From assembly GCA_029260235.1 (NCBI GenBank), contig JAJDDP010000052.1, forward strand, positions 1 through 55,522: a DNA stretch of 55,522 bases, given 5' to 3'. Origin of the DNA: Phycisphaerae bacterium. GTDB taxonomy: Bacteria > Planctomycetota > Phycisphaerae > UBA1845. Positions within the stretch are counted from its first letter, which is position 1. Every line of letters begins with the position of its first letter. This document shows, in pieces, positions 1 through 9,016 of the stretch. A program made the translations under genes and the position numbers. A model generated the notes under the pieces. That model ran no database searches, was not told where the DNA came from, and saw only the letters and a program-made list of their open reading frames with translations.

Positions 1-1258
1 TGTCGTAGTTTCCAGGCCTGGATTGAATCCCCAAGCAGTTTCCGCCCAAGAACACCGGTCCTTGATCTGGATCTTCGTGGGCCTGGGAAATTCGGCGGGC
101 CATTGATCGTTCGTGCTCCTTGCCACCTTCAGTTTCCCCCATGCCGCCAGGAATCAGAATCACCGATTCTGCCAATTGCCCATCGATAATCTCGTCCACG
201 ATCTTGGGAACCTGGTTGGCTTGGACGGCTACGACCACGGTATCGATCTTTTGAGGTAGGGAGGCGAGGTCCGGCACACACTGCACGCCATCCAATTCAG
301 TCATGCCCTCCTTGATTGCGTAAAGGTGGCGTTTGTCGAAACGTGACTCGGTCAAGTTCTTGAGAATCACTCGGCCCACGTTCATGCCGCGGGCAGATGC
401 GCCGACAATAGCCATGGATTTTGGGTGCAGTAGATTTCCGATCTTGTTGATCGGTCGCAAGACCGGTATTTGAGCAAGCTCACCCAGGTGACACAGGCCA
501 TCGACCGGCACCATGTAGCCATCACGAAATACGAATGGGTTCACTTCGAGTTCTTTGATTGCAGGTATGTCCCGACCCGCGTTCTTGCAGAATTGCCTCG
601 CCAACTGAATGAACGCCTCGAAGCACTCGACAAGATGTTCGTCGGATACCAGCCGCTGATATCCCCTCGCCTGTCCAGAGAGGATGTCGTAGGCAACCGT
701 CTGCTTGAACATCTGAAGGAATCGTTCGCCGCTCGTCTCAAAAGCCAAGGCGGTTGCCACGGCTGCGCCCTGACGAATGTGAGCGGCGAAGTACTCGCTA
801 TGGACGCCGCCCAAGCCGGCTGCAATGATCGGACCAAATTCGCGAGCGGCCCGGATTCCGACAAAAAGCTCGTTGCCAAAGGAAGCCGATTCGTGGGGGA
901 GGAATTCACACACTAGGACTCCACGAACATCCGCCTTGGCGTCGTCGATGGCCCCGGTCATTTCCGCAATGGCACCAGCCACAGCTTCTCGATCGCGCTC
1001 GATAAATACGACCCCGCCGCGATCGCTCTTGTGGGCAATGCCGGTGGCCACAATTTTCAAGACCACTTGCGGCCCGGCAAAGTCATCCAGCAGGTTGTCT
1101 GGTAACTCCGCTCCGCAAGGGACGAATCGCGTAGCCGGAATTTGAACCGCCCCGGCTGCCCGCATGAGGTCGTACACCTCGTGCTCAAAGAGAACCTTAC
1201 GATCCTCTGAGGCCACGGTTTGAAGCAGTTTCTCGACAACAGCGAGATCTACGGGCAT
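1..1258 (-). CDS. ADP-forming acyl-CoA synthetase (acetate-CoA ligase type), 3' part outside window
   Basis: The frame is open from an ATG at 1258 to the left edge, about 419 codons without a stop. Reading the reverse strand gives an N-terminal ATP-grasp half ('VVLKIVATGIAHKSDRGG' near residue 70, 'ELEVNPFV' near 250) followed by a CoA-binding Rossmann half ('PKSMAIVGASARGMNVG' near 290). This is the fused beta-then-alpha order of NDP-forming acyl-CoA synthetases, which interconvert acyl-CoA, ADP and phosphate with acid, ATP and CoA in the cytoplasm. The start is supported by AGGAG seven bases upstream. The active-site His region of the ligase domain would lie beyond the window. It could instead be a protein lysine acetyltransferase of the Pat type if a GNAT domain follows; that cannot be seen here. 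Confidence 0.85.
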   Translation of the reverse strand, partial: MPVDLAVVEKLLQTVASEDRKVLFEHEVYDLMRAAGAVQIPATRFVPCGAELPDNLLDDFAGPQVVLKIVATGIAHKSDRGGVVFIERDREAVAGAIAEMTGAIDDAKADVRGVLVCEFLPHESASFGNELFVGIRAAREFGPIIAAGLGGVHSEYFAAHIRQGAAVATALAFETSGERFLQMFKQTVAYDILSGQARGYQRLVSDEHLVECFEAFIQLARQFCKNAGRDIPAIKELEVNPFVFRDGYMVPVDGLCHLGELAQIPVLRPINKIGNLLHPKSMAIVGASARGMNVGRVILKNLTESRFDKRHLYAIKEGMTELDGVQCVPDLASLPQKIDTVVVAVQANQVPKIVDEIIDGQLAESVILIPGGMGETEGGKEHERSMARRISQAHEDPDQGPVFLGGNCLGIQSRPGNYD

Positions 1259-1594
1259 GGGCAGCTCCTTGCGTGAGTCGACCTCGCCTGCTACTGAGAG
1301 CTGCGAATGTCGCCGACGTTTTCCACCAACACGCTGCACATTCCGTGCCATGGGGGTTATCCGGTGTCAACTGCTTCACCGGTGCGGGAATCCGACTGCG
1401 GATCGTGTGGTCCTATCTTCTTCAAGATGGGGGTTATCCGCTCATCAGGGCGGTAGGCGCCTGGCTATTGGCCATTAACTGCGCCAGACGGTTCTGGATT
1501 TTGGTGTCATCCAAACCATCGGAGTTCGCGTCAATACTGGTGAGGACGCCCAATGGGCAAGAACCACCTAGACACCTTATTGGAGAAGTTAGCC
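1259..1594. other. Divergent intergenic region
   Basis: This stretch separates the leftward acyl-CoA synthetase from the rightward lipoprotein and should hold both promoters, though no convincing -35/-10 pair stands out. It contains a 13-bp direct repeat (TGGGGGTTATCCG at 1351-1363 and 1428-1440). On the minus strand, about 1437-1560 can be read as an EF-hand-like fragment ('SIDANSDGLDD') ending in a stop, possibly a gene remnant. Confidence 0.5.
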
Positions 1595-2620
1595 ATGCCA
1601 ATATCACAGCTTTCAATCAAACAAACGATTGTCTTGACAGCCGCTCTTCTTGCGGCGACGGGGTGTCTTAAGCGAAGAGAAACAATCCAAGTGCAGCCGG
1701 ATGGCTGGTCCAGGATCGTAGTTGAATTGGACGGCGATCCGCAAGACGTGATGGAGGGCGACGCTTCCTTTGCTGATCCCGGCCCGTGGTCTGTCGATGA
1801 CGAGTTCCGCACCAACAACGACGGCGAACAACAACTGTGCCGAACCGCGATCTTGGACATTGCACCAGGAGCGCCTTTCCCCACCCACTACGCCGGTAAC
1901 GACGAAGAGCTGTCCAAAGCATCCCTGACCATGACCACTGAGCTCACCTTAGAGCAGCGCCCCGATGGAACCTATTACCACTTCAAACGCGTCTATCATC
2001 GACGGGCATGGGCTGAGGTGGGTTACTTCCGTACCAAACTCATGGAAGAGCATGCCACGAGGTTCGGAGACAAGGATTTCGAAGACATGGATCGCGATGA
2101 GCGTTTGGAAGTCGCCCGCACCCTCATCAACGTGGAATCAACCAAGACCGTGGCGCTCTCCCAAAAAGCCGCACGAGCCATCCAGCCAAGGCTCAACCAA
2201 CTGGAATGGCTGGCGGTTCGACAGGGCATCTCCCAGGCATTCGAGAACATCGATCCTGCCCGCATGGTTGAACTGCTCGGAAGCCCGGACTCCGGTGCCG
2301 AAATCCAAGCCCAAGTCAGACTGATCAGTGAGGAGATTGAGAGACGCATAGCTGGTATTCTCGATAATGAGGATGCAACTGGCGGCAGGACCCAAGCTTT
2401 CCTCCAGCAACTCGAATTCCAACGCCTCGCGTTTCTGATTAGCGAAGATCTGAATGACGAAGATTTGGAATTCACGCTGAAATTACCCGGTACAATCGTG
2501 GGGCACAATAGCCTCAACGAGGCGCCCGAAGGTGGGTCGATCTCTTGGGCCTTTGGTGGTGGGGCGCTCCATGATCGCGATCACGTGCTGATGGCCAGCT
2601 CTTTTGTACCACATGACTAG
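1595..2620 (+). CDS. Hypothetical exported lipoprotein
   Basis: The protein has 341 residues and I do not recognise its family. The start is the ATG at 1595, with GGAG eight to nine bases upstream, because it gives a clean lipoprotein signal peptide with lipobox 'LAATGC' (Cys24). An upstream in-frame ATG at 1553 would put an unlikely polar extension before it. The mature part is acidic and mostly helical, with 'DGWSRIVVELDGDPQDV' near the N terminus and no obvious catalytic motif. It lies 37 bp upstream of an ECF sigma gene on the same strand, so it may be co-transcribed with that pair or be its target. It probably acts on the periplasmic side of a membrane. Confidence 0.75.
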   Translation: MPISQLSIKQTIVLTAALLAATGCLKRRETIQVQPDGWSRIVVELDGDPQDVMEGDASFADPGPWSVDDEFRTNNDGEQQLCRTAILDIAPGAPFPTHYAGNDEELSKASLTMTTELTLEQRPDGTYYHFKRVYHRRAWAEVGYFRTKLMEEHATRFGDKDFEDMDRDERLEVARTLINVESTKTVALSQKAARAIQPRLNQLEWLAVRQGISQAFENIDPARMVELLGSPDSGAEIQAQVRLISEEIERRIAGILDNEDATGGRTQAFLQQLEFQRLAFLISEDLNDEDLEFTLKLPGTIVGHNSLNEAPEGGSISWAFGGGALHDRDHVLMASSFVPHD

Positions 2621-2657
2621 ATGCACCCGAGCAGATTCGCCCCAAAGGACTGCAGCG

Positions 2658-3140
2658 ATGTCCGTAGAAGCATTCGAGCATCATCGGGCACAGGTTTATG
2701 GCTGGGCTTTCCGATTGCTCCAGAACCACCACGATGCCCTTGATGTGACTCAGGATGTGTTCATCAAGTGGTGGCGTCTGCTAGCCAAAGGAGATTCGCC
2801 CGCCAATCCGCCGGCATGGTTGAGGCAAGTCACCGTCAACCAAGCCATCGACGCCCTGCGAAAGAGTGCCGTGCGTAAAGAACCGATTGCCCTTGAAAAA
2901 TCAGCGGTGGCGGAGCCGACAGATCTTGCGCATCGTGAATCGTTGTGTCGCTTGGCCGACGCCTTGCATCATCTGACGCAACGCCAGCGGAGTGTGCTGA
3001 CCGCAAAGATCTTCGACGGCTGCACCTTCGCCAATATCGCCGAGACGATGGAGCTGTCCATCCCGACCGTCAAGTCGCACTACTTTCGTGCTTTGCAGAC
3101 GCTCAGAGCAAAACTCCCCGACCTGAGGAGAGAATCATGA
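2658..3140 (+). CDS. ECF-family RNA polymerase sigma factor
   Basis: This 160-residue protein has sigma-70 region 2 ('DALDVTQDVFIKWWRLL', about residues 29-45) for -10 recognition and a region 4 helix-turn-helix near the C terminus ('FANIAETMELSIPTVKSH'). The length fits extracytoplasmic-function sigma factors. The chosen ATG at 2658 has AAGGA nearby; an earlier in-frame start at 2604 would overlap the preceding gene and add a non-conserved stretch. Its stop overlaps the start of the next gene (ATGA), the usual translational coupling of an ECF sigma with its anti-sigma. Targets are unknown; the neighbouring lipoprotein and cytochrome are candidates. Confidence 0.92.
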   Translation: MSVEAFEHHRAQVYGWAFRLLQNHHDALDVTQDVFIKWWRLLAKGDSPANPPAWLRQVTVNQAIDALRKSAVRKEPIALEKSAVAEPTDLAHRESLCRLADALHHLTQRQRSVLTAKIFDGCTFANIAETMELSIPTVKSHYFRALQTLRAKLPDLRRES

Positions 3141-3607
3141 ACCGTGAACAATTCGAGGACATGTTGGCTGACTACTTGGGTGACGAAATGACTCCGGAGC
3201 AACGACAGGCGTTCGAGCAGCACTTGGCTGAATCCGATGCGGATCGTGCTGAAGCTGATGCTCTAGCGGCGCTGATGGGCCAGCTCGAGGAGATCATGCC
3301 TGCACCATGTTCGTTGCCAGCATCAGGATCGGCTTCACCGGCCCCGCCCGCTTCGGTTATGCGCTTCGGTCGAATCCTCGCTTACGCAGCCATTCTCCTC
3401 TTGGGAGTGGGGATTGGCTGGGGCATCAGGCCAATGGAGCAGTCTGAAGTCGAACTTCCGCCCAACAACCCGGATTCGCTCGTTACACCCAAGAGCACTC
3501 CAAGAGATGACCGCTGGCCTGGGATCGAGCGAAACGCATTCGCCAAGAACTGCCTAGCGTTCTCAACCGCGTTTTCGCGTCCGATCTCCACCACGGGGCG
3601 GAATTGA
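3137..3607 (+). CDS. Small membrane anti-sigma-factor-like protein
   Basis: A 156-residue protein coupled to the ECF sigma gene by a 4-bp ATGA overlap. The N-terminal segment 'MNREQFEDMLADYLGDEMTP' is a short acidic helical region typical of planctomycete anti-sigma factors. It lacks a visible His-x3-Cys-x2-Cys zinc motif. One transmembrane helix follows at about residues 75-95 ('ILAYAAILLLGVGIGWGI') and then a Pro-rich external tail. The inferred role is to hold the sigma factor at the membrane until an envelope signal releases it. The last 30 or so residues look less protein-like than the rest, but a frameshift cannot be shown. The function is assigned mainly from position. Confidence 0.75.
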   Translation: MNREQFEDMLADYLGDEMTPEQRQAFEQHLAESDADRAEADALAALMGQLEEIMPAPCSLPASGSASPAPPASVMRFGRILAYAAILLLGVGIGWGIRPMEQSEVELPPNNPDSLVTPKSTPRDDRWPGIERNAFAKNCLAFSTAFSRPISTTGRN

Positions 3608-3886
3608 TACGGCGTTCTCCAGGGAAATGGGCATCCAAGACAAAATCATTCCACGTCTGGCCCGCTATGTGTATGGCTGTTCTTCATCGGGCAGTCCTCG
3701 CCATGGCGGCATTGTAGGCGAGGCTCCAAACCGACACCAAGCAGAGGCTTGAAAGAGCAGGACCGCGCCAGCGAAAGGGTGTTCTGGCACTCCAGGGCTG
3801 GTTCTTAGGGCGACGCTAGGCAATACCACGTTGTCCAGGTAAATTGCCAGGATTACTTGCACAATTTTCCAGGAGGCTCTCCCCCG

Positions 3887-5956
3887 ATGGCACATGATGG
3901 GCCAATGAGCGACTCAAAGAAGAAGAACGAAGGGCAGAACGGTACGCAAGAAACGGATCTAGAGCAGAAGCCGCTTCCCGTTTCGGTGGTCCCGCTCTGG
4001 AACAACGTCATCACGATTACGGGCATGTACATCGGTCTGATGGCCCTGATCCTCCTGATGACTTTCGGATTGTTCAGCCTGATTTCCCCCGCCAGCAATC
4101 CCTACCTGGATGTATTTGGCTACTTGGTGGTGCCGAGTTTGATGGGCGGAGGGGTAGCACTGCTGCCCATCGGCATCCTCATCAAAAGTTGGCGCATCCA
4201 TAGAAAGAATCCGGACCAAAAGGTGGTCTTCAGATTCCCGCGAATCAACCTGAATGACCCAGGTCAGCGACGCCTGGGTTTATTGGGGCTTGGCGGCACC
4301 GTGATCTTCCTGCCCATTCTGGGTGTGAGCAGTTATCACGGGTATCACTACACCGATTCGACGGATTTTTGTGCCAAAGCTTGTCATGAAGTCATGTCGC
4401 CTCAGGCCACCACGCACTCGAAGTCCTCTCATGCCCGCGTCTCCTGCGGAGAATGCCACATCGGTTCGGGGGCAAGTTGGTTCGTCAAAGCAAAACTGTC
4501 CGGCACGCGGCAGGTCTGGGCGGTGATGACTGGGGATTTTAGCAGGCCTATTCCACCGGCGATCCGACATCTTAGACCGGCGGGCGACACCTGCGAACAA
4601 TGTCACTGGCCTCAAAAGTTTTTCGGTTCACAACTGAAGAACATACCTCACTTTGCTGCGGACGAAAGCAACACCCGCCGCGAGATCAAGGTGCTCATCA
4701 ATACCGGTGGGGCGGATGAATCACGAGGCCAAGCCACCGGCATCCACCTGCACATGCTCATGGGTGGCGCAATTGAATATGTAGCCGTTGACGATTCCCT
4801 TCAACATATCCCCTGGGTCCGCTGGGTGGATAACTTGGGCGAAGAGCTGATTTACCGGTCGGATGGGCTGTCAGCCAAGGACCCCAAGCCTGAAGGGCGA
4901 TTGCGATCGATGGACTGCATGGATTGCCACAATAGGCCTGCCCACAAATTCCGCGCTCCTGATCAAGCGCTCAATATCGCTTTGGAGATTGAGCGCATTG
5001 ATCGCACCTTGCCCTTCATCAAGCGCGAGGCCATGGCTGCCTTGGCCGTCGAATACCCGAATGAAGAAACAGCCCGGTTAGAGATCGTCAACCACATCAT
5101 CGAGTTCTACCGCAGGAATTACGCGGAACGATACGAGGAGTCCCAAGAGGTAATTCGCCAGGCGGCTGAGAAGACCGCCGACATCTATCGGGAGAACATT
5201 TTCCCGTTGATGCGGGTGAACTGGCAAACCTATCCGGACAACATAGGCCACATGGTGTCGCCCGGTTGTTTCCGCTGTCATGACGGGAAGCATGTGAACC
5301 AGTACGACGTTCCCATCAGCCACGATTGCAACGTTTGCCACTCGTTTCTTAACCCGGTTGGGGGAGGCGAGGAGGGCATGCATTGGGCAGAAGGCGAATT
5401 CGTCCACTCTTTGGAATTCCCTGGATTGCACGATCAGCTTCGCTGTGATCAGTGCCACACCGGCGGAAAGCCACTGGTGCCCACCTGCCAAGGCTGTCAC
5501 GAGGCCCAAGACGGGCTGTACACAGCCTCCTCGGAATTGCTGGACCGCTTTGAAATTGGGCCAAACCCGATGACTGGGTCAGTCGATTGCGAAGGGTGCC
5601 ACGAGCTGGCAGAGCCGGTCACCCTAGAAAATATGGACGCCATGTGCATGGACTGCCACGACGACGAGGAAGAGCGCTACGAGGGCATGCTAGCTGGCTG
5701 GTCGAATTCGGTGACCGCCGCCGAGAAAAAGGCCCAAGCAGCCGTGGATAAACTAGCGGCAGCCCTAGCAGCCTATGAAGGTGAGGAAGCGCAGGAGGCA
5801 AGGCAGTGGTTGGATCAGAACCAAGCCATCCTGGACATGCTCAAGAAGGCGAATCCGCTGCACAATACCGAGGGCTCGATTCGAATCTATGAAGTGATTG
5901 CACCAGAAGCGGCTCAGCAAGAGAAAAGCCTGGGGGTGGTCGTAGCCGGCGGTTGA
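3887..5956 (+). CDS. NapC/NirT-like membrane-anchored decahaem cytochrome c
   Basis: The protein has 689 residues, starting at the ATG at 3887 behind AGGAGG (3871-3876). Three hydrophobic helices lie at about 40-67, 78-100 and 130-148. Then come ten haem-c motifs between residues 162 and 590: an atypical first CX3CH (CAKACH at 162), then CGECH, CEQCH, CMDCH, CFRCH, CNVCH, CDQCH, CQGCH, CEGCH and CMDCH. The C terminus is an Ala-rich coiled helix ending near 'NPLHN', a His-containing segment also seen in pentahaem nitrite reductase-type proteins. NapC/NirT domains take electrons from membrane quinol and pass them to periplasmic haems. The terminal acceptor is unknown. No cytochrome maturation or reductase subunit genes are adjacent. 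Confidence 0.9.
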   Translation: MAHDGPMSDSKKKNEGQNGTQETDLEQKPLPVSVVPLWNNVITITGMYIGLMALILLMTFGLFSLISPASNPYLDVFGYLVVPSLMGGGVALLPIGILIKSWRIHRKNPDQKVVFRFPRINLNDPGQRRLGLLGLGGTVIFLPILGVSSYHGYHYTDSTDFCAKACHEVMSPQATTHSKSSHARVSCGECHIGSGASWFVKAKLSGTRQVWAVMTGDFSRPIPPAIRHLRPAGDTCEQCHWPQKFFGSQLKNIPHFAADESNTRREIKVLINTGGADESRGQATGIHLHMLMGGAIEYVAVDDSLQHIPWVRWVDNLGEELIYRSDGLSAKDPKPEGRLRSMDCMDCHNRPAHKFRAPDQALNIALEIERIDRTLPFIKREAMAALAVEYPNEETARLEIVNHIIEFYRRNYAERYEESQEVIRQAAEKTADIYRENIFPLMRVNWQTYPDNIGHMVSPGCFRCHDGKHVNQYDVPISHDCNVCHSFLNPVGGGEEGMHWAEGEFVHSLEFPGLHDQLRCDQCHTGGKPLVPTCQGCHEAQDGLYTASSELLDRFEIGPNPMTGSVDCEGCHELAEPVTLENMDAMCMDCHDDEEERYEGMLAGWSNSVTAAEKKAQAAVDKLAAALAAYEGEEAQEARQWLDQNQAILDMLKKANPLHNTEGSIRIYEVIAPEAAQQEKSLGVVVAGG

Positions 5957-6094
5957 TCGTGGCAGTCTTGCCAGCCCCGAGCGAAATCCGCGTCAACGCC
6001 GCGCAAAGGACACGAAGGGGCCGAGACCGTCGGTTTGTGAACGAAGGCAAGCTCACCATGAGCCGATGCTTCGATCGCCTCGTGTGGTGGTCGC

Positions 6095-6574
6095 TCAATT
6101 CTGCGTTAGGCTGCCTTCTATGCTTTCCTTGAACGCTTTCAAGTACTTCCAATCCTGCTCGATGAGCACGCGCTGCTTGAATTGTTGAGGGAGCTCCGGG
6201 TCGAGCACCGCGCTGGCTTTGACCTGCTCAAGAAACTTGCCCGTAGCCCAGTTCTTACCAATAGCACGGTCGATTCCGTTGTGGCACGGCGCGGCGCAGT
6301 AAAGCATTCCCCAATAGCGATGCCTGTGCCACGTTCGGTAAGATCGATGCAGGCAAGGATTGCCCAGGGCGATTGAGATCTTCTGGATCTCAGTTTCGTA
6401 ATCATACGCGTATTCGTACAGAGGAATGCCGACTATGCGAAACTGCACGATGTCCTGGCCAGAGCCGCAGTGCTTGCATTCTCCGACAAACCAGGACTTG
6501 TCGAAGCAGGCGAACCACAGAACTGGCAGCGTCAGCAGCGCAACGCCAAGGAGCGGTTTGCGGCGTTTCGTCAT
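6095..6574 (-). CDS. Hypothetical protein with N-terminal membrane or signal segment
   Basis: A 159-residue protein of unknown function. It begins with a basic stretch and a hydrophobic segment ('LLGVALLTLPVLWFACF'), either a signal peptide or one membrane anchor. After that comes 'CKHCGSG', a CxxC pair, and a His/Trp/Cys-rich part ('SYRTWHRHRYWG', 'CAAPCHNG'). AGAGGTAGAGA precedes the ATG at 6574. 'CAAPCH' resembles a CX3CH haem site next to the cytochrome gene, but a single such motif is weak evidence of haem binding. It is convergent with the cytochrome gene and followed upstream by another small membrane protein. Confidence 0.65.
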   Translation of the reverse strand: MTKRRKPLLGVALLTLPVLWFACFDKSWFVGECKHCGSGQDIVQFRIVGIPLYEYAYDYETEIQKISIALGNPCLHRSYRTWHRHRYWGMLYCAAPCHNGIDRAIGKNWATGKFLEQVKASAVLDPELPQQFKQRVLIEQDWKYLKAFKESIEGSLTQN

Positions 6575-6640
6575 TCTCTACCTCTACTGATTCAAGATGA
6601 CGCAATCCAGGCCTCTTGGAGCCTGCCCTCAAGCACGCCA

Positions 6641-6988
6641 TCAATCAAAGATCCTCCATCCGCAGGCAATAATTAGCTCCGACAGCCCAAGATAGAAAAC
6701 CGGTCCCCATAGGGGAAAGAGCACATAGAGCCAGAAGAATAGACGATATTCGCGACAACCGGCGGATTTGCGATAGTGGAACACCCGCCAGGCAAGAAAG
6801 ACGACCCCGGTAACCTGAAATGCTTCAAAACCATCCACTCGGCCATAGTAAACAGGTGAAGCACAAGAAAGCCGCGGCAATAATACTATCCAAAGCATCG
6901 CTAGGCCGAATGGAACTGGCCAGCAAACCAGAGAGAGCACGCGACGGCAGATTCCCTGGTCCATACGTTCACGGTCGGTTGTGTTCAT
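6641..6988 (-). CDS. Small hypothetical membrane protein
   Basis: A 115-residue frame with about three hydrophobic segments: 'VLSLVCWPVPFGLAMLWIVL', then 'FQVTGVVFLAWRVF', then 'FFWLYVLFPLWGPVFYLGLS'. No family is recognised. It sits 66 bp upstream of the 159-residue gene on the same strand, so the two may form a unit. The ribosome-binding site is weak (GGAT). Reality rests on the consistent membrane-protein composition of the full frame. Confidence 0.55.
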   Translation of the reverse strand: MNTTDRERMDQGICRRVLSLVCWPVPFGLAMLWIVLLPRLSCASPVYYGRVDGFEAFQVTGVVFLAWRVFHYRKSAGCREYRLFFWLYVLFPLWGPVFYLGLSELIIACGWRIFD

Positions 6989-7035
6989 GGCTCGATCCGC
7001 AGATTGACGATGCTTGCTAGATTCTAGCCTACTGC

Positions 7036-8943
7036 CTAAGTCAGTTCCTCAGCTACTTCGTCGAGTAGTCCGGAGTGTGCGTGCCGTTGTCTGGTTACCA
7101 TGTCGCGGTAAAGGCCGTCGGTGGCCAGCAACTCCGCGTGGGTTCCCACTTCGACTATTTCGCCTTGATCCATGACCAGGATTGAATCGGCTTTGGAAAC
7201 CGTCGAGAGGCGGTGCGCGATGACGAAGGTGGTTCTGCCCTCCAGCAGGTTGGCTAGGGATTGTTGGATGAGTTGCTCGGACTCGCTGTCCAGGCTGCTG
7301 GTTGCTTCGTCCAGGATCAAGATTTGTGGATCAGCCAGGATCGCCCGGGCTATGCTGATGCGTTGCTTTTGGCCGCCGGATAGTTTGATGCCTCGCTCGC
7401 CTATGATGGTGTCGTAGCCGTCGGCAAATCTGCTGACAAACTCGTGAGCGTTGGCCCGGTGGGAAGCTTCGATGACCATTTGTTCGTTTGCATCGCGCAG
7501 ACCAAAGGCAATGTTGTCACGGACCGATCCGTCGAACAAGAACACATCCTGTTGCACCATGCCCAAGAGAGATCGGTACGAGTTGAGCCGAATCTCCGGA
7601 AGGTCGGTACCGTTCAGCAGAATGCGTCCTTCCGTGGGATCGTAGAACCGGGCCACTAGATTGGTGAGCGTGGTCTTGCCGGCGCCGCTCCTGCCGACCA
7701 AGGCGATGATCTGTCCAGCCCGTGCGGTCAGGTTGATCCCAGTAAGCACGGGCGTATCGGCTTTGTAGCCAAAAGAGACGTTCTCGAAAGTGAGTTCGGT
7801 GACTCGATCAGGTGCGGCGACCGCGGTAGGGGAGTCGGGCATCTCGATCTTGTGCTGAATGACGTCCACCGTTCGTTCGAGGGCAGCCAGTGATTGTTGC
7901 GTCTGGCTCCACGACTGAACGATCTGCGAGATGGGCATCATCAGCATGAAGACGTACATCTGAAAGGCGATGATCTCGCCGATGGTGATCTGGTCGAGCA
8001 GATAGCGGGTTCCACCGTACCAGATGATCAACAGGCTGCTCCCGGGGATGAGCAAACCCCAGGCTACCGACACGCCCAGATGGTAGATGCGGGTGAGCAT
8101 TCGTTTGCGGACCAGCAGGTTTTGGCCCAGGGCAAAACTGAGGGCTTCAGAGCGTTCCCGCCGAAAGACGCGCACCACAGGCAGCCCGGCGAACGTCTCG
8201 ACCACGCGGGCGTTGACTTGGCTGCGGTCACCACGGATTGAGCGATGGAGCGGTTTTAGCTTGCGAATCCAGAGGGCGTTGATGGCTACTACAGGGATCA
8301 TAATGCCCATGGCTACTAGGGCCATCCGCCATTGAATCCAAACCAGAATCGAAAGCGTAGCCAAAACACGAAACGTAGCTACGCCGGGTGTGATTAGTGC
8401 CATCTGCAATAGGCCGCTGATGTCGTCAAGATCGCTGGATAGCCGCGTCACAATGCCGCCAGTCTTCATTTCCTGTAGTCGGTGGATGGGCAAGCGAATG
8501 AGGTGGTTGTAAAGACGCTGCTGTAACCGACGGAGCACGCGGAAATTCAGCAGGTGCATACGATAGGTGCGGATGCCCTCGACTACCTGTTGCAGAATCA
8601 GCAGGAGCAGCACGCCGCCGCCGGCTAGGTGAAGCAAGTAGGATCGATCCAATCCGGGGTCAGCCGCCGGATCGCTCTGCAACACTTGATCGACGATCAG
8701 CTTGGTCGCATACGGTGGTACGAGTCCCAGAGTAGCAGCTACCAAGGCTAAAACGAATACGAAGATGATTGCCGTCTTGTGCGGCTTTAACCATTCAAAG
8801 TAGAACCGCAGGTAAGGCCAGCGCGGCTTGGCCGCCTCATCCTTACCTTCTTCGTCGGCGAATTCGCCATCGTTGGCCGGCAGCTGATCGGTGCGGAACT
8901 TCTTGAGGAATTCGTCGTACTGTTTCTTGGAAGATTGAGCCAA
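7036..8943 (-). CDS. ABC exporter, fused membrane and ATP-binding domains (MsbA/multidrug type)
   Basis: A 635-residue half-transporter. The cytoplasmic N terminus is acidic, followed by a six-helix ABC transmembrane region (about 55-350) and a nucleotide-binding domain: Walker A 'VGRSGAGKTT' (Lys423), signature 'LSGGQKQR', Walker B 'ILILDEATSSLD' (Asp545) and H-loop 'IAHRLST'. It should dimerise in the inner membrane and export a lipid, drug or peptide using ATP; the substrate cannot be told. The start is a TTG at 8943 placed directly after an in-frame TAA, and no nearby in-frame ATG exists, so translation starts poorly or at this rare codon. It ends 47 bp upstream of the small membrane gene. 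Confidence 0.93.
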   Translation of the reverse strand: MAQSSKKQYDEFLKKFRTDQLPANDGEFADEEGKDEAAKPRWPYLRFYFEWLKPHKTAIIFVFVLALVAATLGLVPPYATKLIVDQVLQSDPAADPGLDRSYLLHLAGGGVLLLLILQQVVEGIRTYRMHLLNFRVLRRLQQRLYNHLIRLPIHRLQEMKTGGIVTRLSSDLDDISGLLQMALITPGVATFRVLATLSILVWIQWRMALVAMGIMIPVVAINALWIRKLKPLHRSIRGDRSQVNARVVETFAGLPVVRVFRRERSEALSFALGQNLLVRKRMLTRIYHLGVSVAWGLLIPGSSLLIIWYGGTRYLLDQITIGEIIAFQMYVFMLMMPISQIVQSWSQTQQSLAALERTVDVIQHKIEMPDSPTAVAAPDRVTELTFENVSFGYKADTPVLTGINLTARAGQIIALVGRSGAGKTTLTNLVARFYDPTEGRILLNGTDLPEIRLNSYRSLLGMVQQDVFLFDGSVRDNIAFGLRDANEQMVIEASHRANAHEFVSRFADGYDTIIGERGIKLSGGQKQRISIARAILADPQILILDEATSSLDSESEQLIQQSLANLLEGRTTFVIAHRLSTVSKADSILVMDQGEIVEVGTHAELLATDGLYRDMVTRQRHAHSGLLDEVAEELT

Positions 8944-9016
8944 TTAGATGCTCGCAAATACACAGCGGCATGCCCCTGCGGCCAACGTACTTGCCCCTGG
9001 CGGCAGCCGTGTTTGG

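Noticed and set aside
3137-3886. Possible frameshift near the end of the anti-sigma gene
   Set aside because: Other frames after 3520 look somewhat protein-like, but no frame gives a recognisable continuation, and the annotated length fits the family.
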